Shown here: positions 63,492 to 64,000 of the stretch, piece by piece
How positions within the stretch are numbered: the stretch's first letter is position 1
Layout: each line of letters begins with the position of its first letter
Assembly (NCBI GenBank): GCA_030348875.1
Contig: JAUCEP010000002.1
Location: 4,072,501 to 4,136,500, forward strand
Length of the DNA: 64,000 nucleotides
Origin: Ureibacillus composti
GTDB lineage: Bacteria > Bacillota > Bacilli > Bacillales_A > Planococcaceae
Direction: 5' to 3'
Program-made: the position numbers and the translations under genes
Notes under the pieces: generated by a model
What the model was told of the DNA's origin: nothing
What the model saw: only the letters and a program-made list of their open reading frames with translations
Database searches by the model: none

Positions 63492-64000
63492 ATGTTTAAT
63501 TCGAAAAAGACAGACCCTTTCTTTGTTGCTTTACACAAGATTGCTGAGAATATGAGGGAAGCTATACACTATGCTAACGATTTTAAAATCGAAACAGTCG
63601 CAGATTTAAAAGAGTTAAGTATTAAAATGAAACAATACGAAACTGATGGAGATAAATTAATTCATGAACTAATCGTAATGTTGAATAAGTCATTTATGAC
63701 TCCGATTGAACGTGAAGACATTTTAGCGTTAGCAAATAAAATGGACGACGTCTTAGATGGAGCTGAGCATTGTATCGCTCACTTTGAAATGTTCTCATTT
63801 GTTGAAGTAGATCAATCAATGCGTACTTTCATGGAGTTCATTTCTAAAAGTGCAGATGAAATTGTTGCAGCTACTGAACATCTAAACAAAAAAGACTTAC
63901 CATCAATGCGTAAACATATTATCTTGATTAAAGACTACGAACGCGAATGTGACGAAGTATCTCGTTCTTCGATTAAACAATTGTTCCTTAACGAGAAAGA
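63492..64000 (+). CDS. DUF47/PhoU-like protein, probable Pit accessory protein (3' end cut)
   Basis: 169 full codons visible from the ATG at 63492 (AGGAGGATTTAC upstream); runs off the window. Helical PhoU-like protein (FFVALHKIAENMREAIHYANDF, KQYETDGDKLIHELIVMLNKSFMTPIEREDILALANKMDDVLDG is split by a helix turn), as in B. subtilis YkaA. These genes normally precede a PitA phosphate permease, so pit is expected just beyond the edge. Confidence 0.9.
   Translation, partial: MFNSKKTDPFFVALHKIAENMREAIHYANDFKIETVADLKELSIKMKQYETDGDKLIHELIVMLNKSFMTPIEREDILALANKMDDVLDGAEHCIAHFEMFSFVEVDQSMRTFMEFISKSADEIVAATEHLNKKDLPSMRKHIILIKDYERECDEVSRSSIKQLFLNEK

Overview
The window is AT-rich chromosomal DNA from a Gram-positive Firmicute of the order Bacillales. 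The left 17 kb keeps the Bacillus subtilis order ddl-murF-cshA-ydbS-ydbT-ydcA-acpS-ydcC-alr-ndoAI-ndoA-(rsb)-sigB-tex. Gene content (petrobactin-type yclNOPQ, MntR, SigB, ypuA, cvfB) and the flavour of the proteins point to the Planococcaceae/Caryophanaceae (Lysinibacillus-like). Genus is inference. No rRNA, tRNA or CRISPR array was seen.

Layout. 1-9.2 kb (minus strand): tex (cut by the window edge), then sigB-rsbW-rsbV-rsbU-rsbT, the ndoAI/ndoA (MazEF-type) toxin-antitoxin pair, alr, the LolA-like lipoprotein ydcC and acpS. rsbR, rsbS and rsbX are absent from their usual places. 9.2-20 kb: rhomboid protease, ydbT/ydbS membrane PH-domain pair, cshA, an esterase, murF, ddl, an unknown 249-aa protein, rodA and a 43-aa ORF. 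20-24 kb: MFS efflux pump, a DUF1963 protein and cardiolipin synthase. 24.1-26.04 kb: accessory segment with an IS110-family element (probable bridge RNA upstream of the transposase), a perfect 46-bp palindrome and a 370-bp intergenic element with terminal inverted repeats. 26-35.6 kb: D,D-carboxypeptidase, YidC, AraC regulator, LytTR regulator next to an acetyl-CoA/succinate CoA-transferase, small proteins, ypuA, cvfB and mntR. 35.9-49 kb: penicillin-acylase family protein, exoA, murB, HxlR regulator, DUF2500 protein, azoR, ppaC, RpiR regulator, NiaP-like transporter, thrC-thrB and an NAD(P)-binding protein. 49-64 kb: ZIP metal transporter, PAP2 phosphatase, the Fur-controlled petrobactin importer, a lipoprotein, peptide transporter dtpT, a second copy of the intergenic element, hflX, putP, a methyltransferase and a DUF47 protein cut by the right edge.

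How the genes connect. ddl, murF, alr, murB, rodA and vanY-like genes serve peptidoglycan synthesis. The rsb-sigB block is a partner-switching stress regulon with a textbook SigB promoter before rsbV, plus a second consensus-perfect SigB promoter overlapping the alr translation start. Metal control is visible in cis: a 19-bp consensus Fur box before yclQ, two Fur-like boxes before yclN, and an MntR-like box over the promoter of the ZIP transporter, with mntR itself in the window. A CodY-like box lies upstream of dtpT.

The least explained parts are a dispersed element bounded by GAGGCTGGGACA-type inverted repeats (two full copies and one partial), four near-palindromic 23-bp repeats inside the longer copy, and the non-coding left end of the IS110 element.
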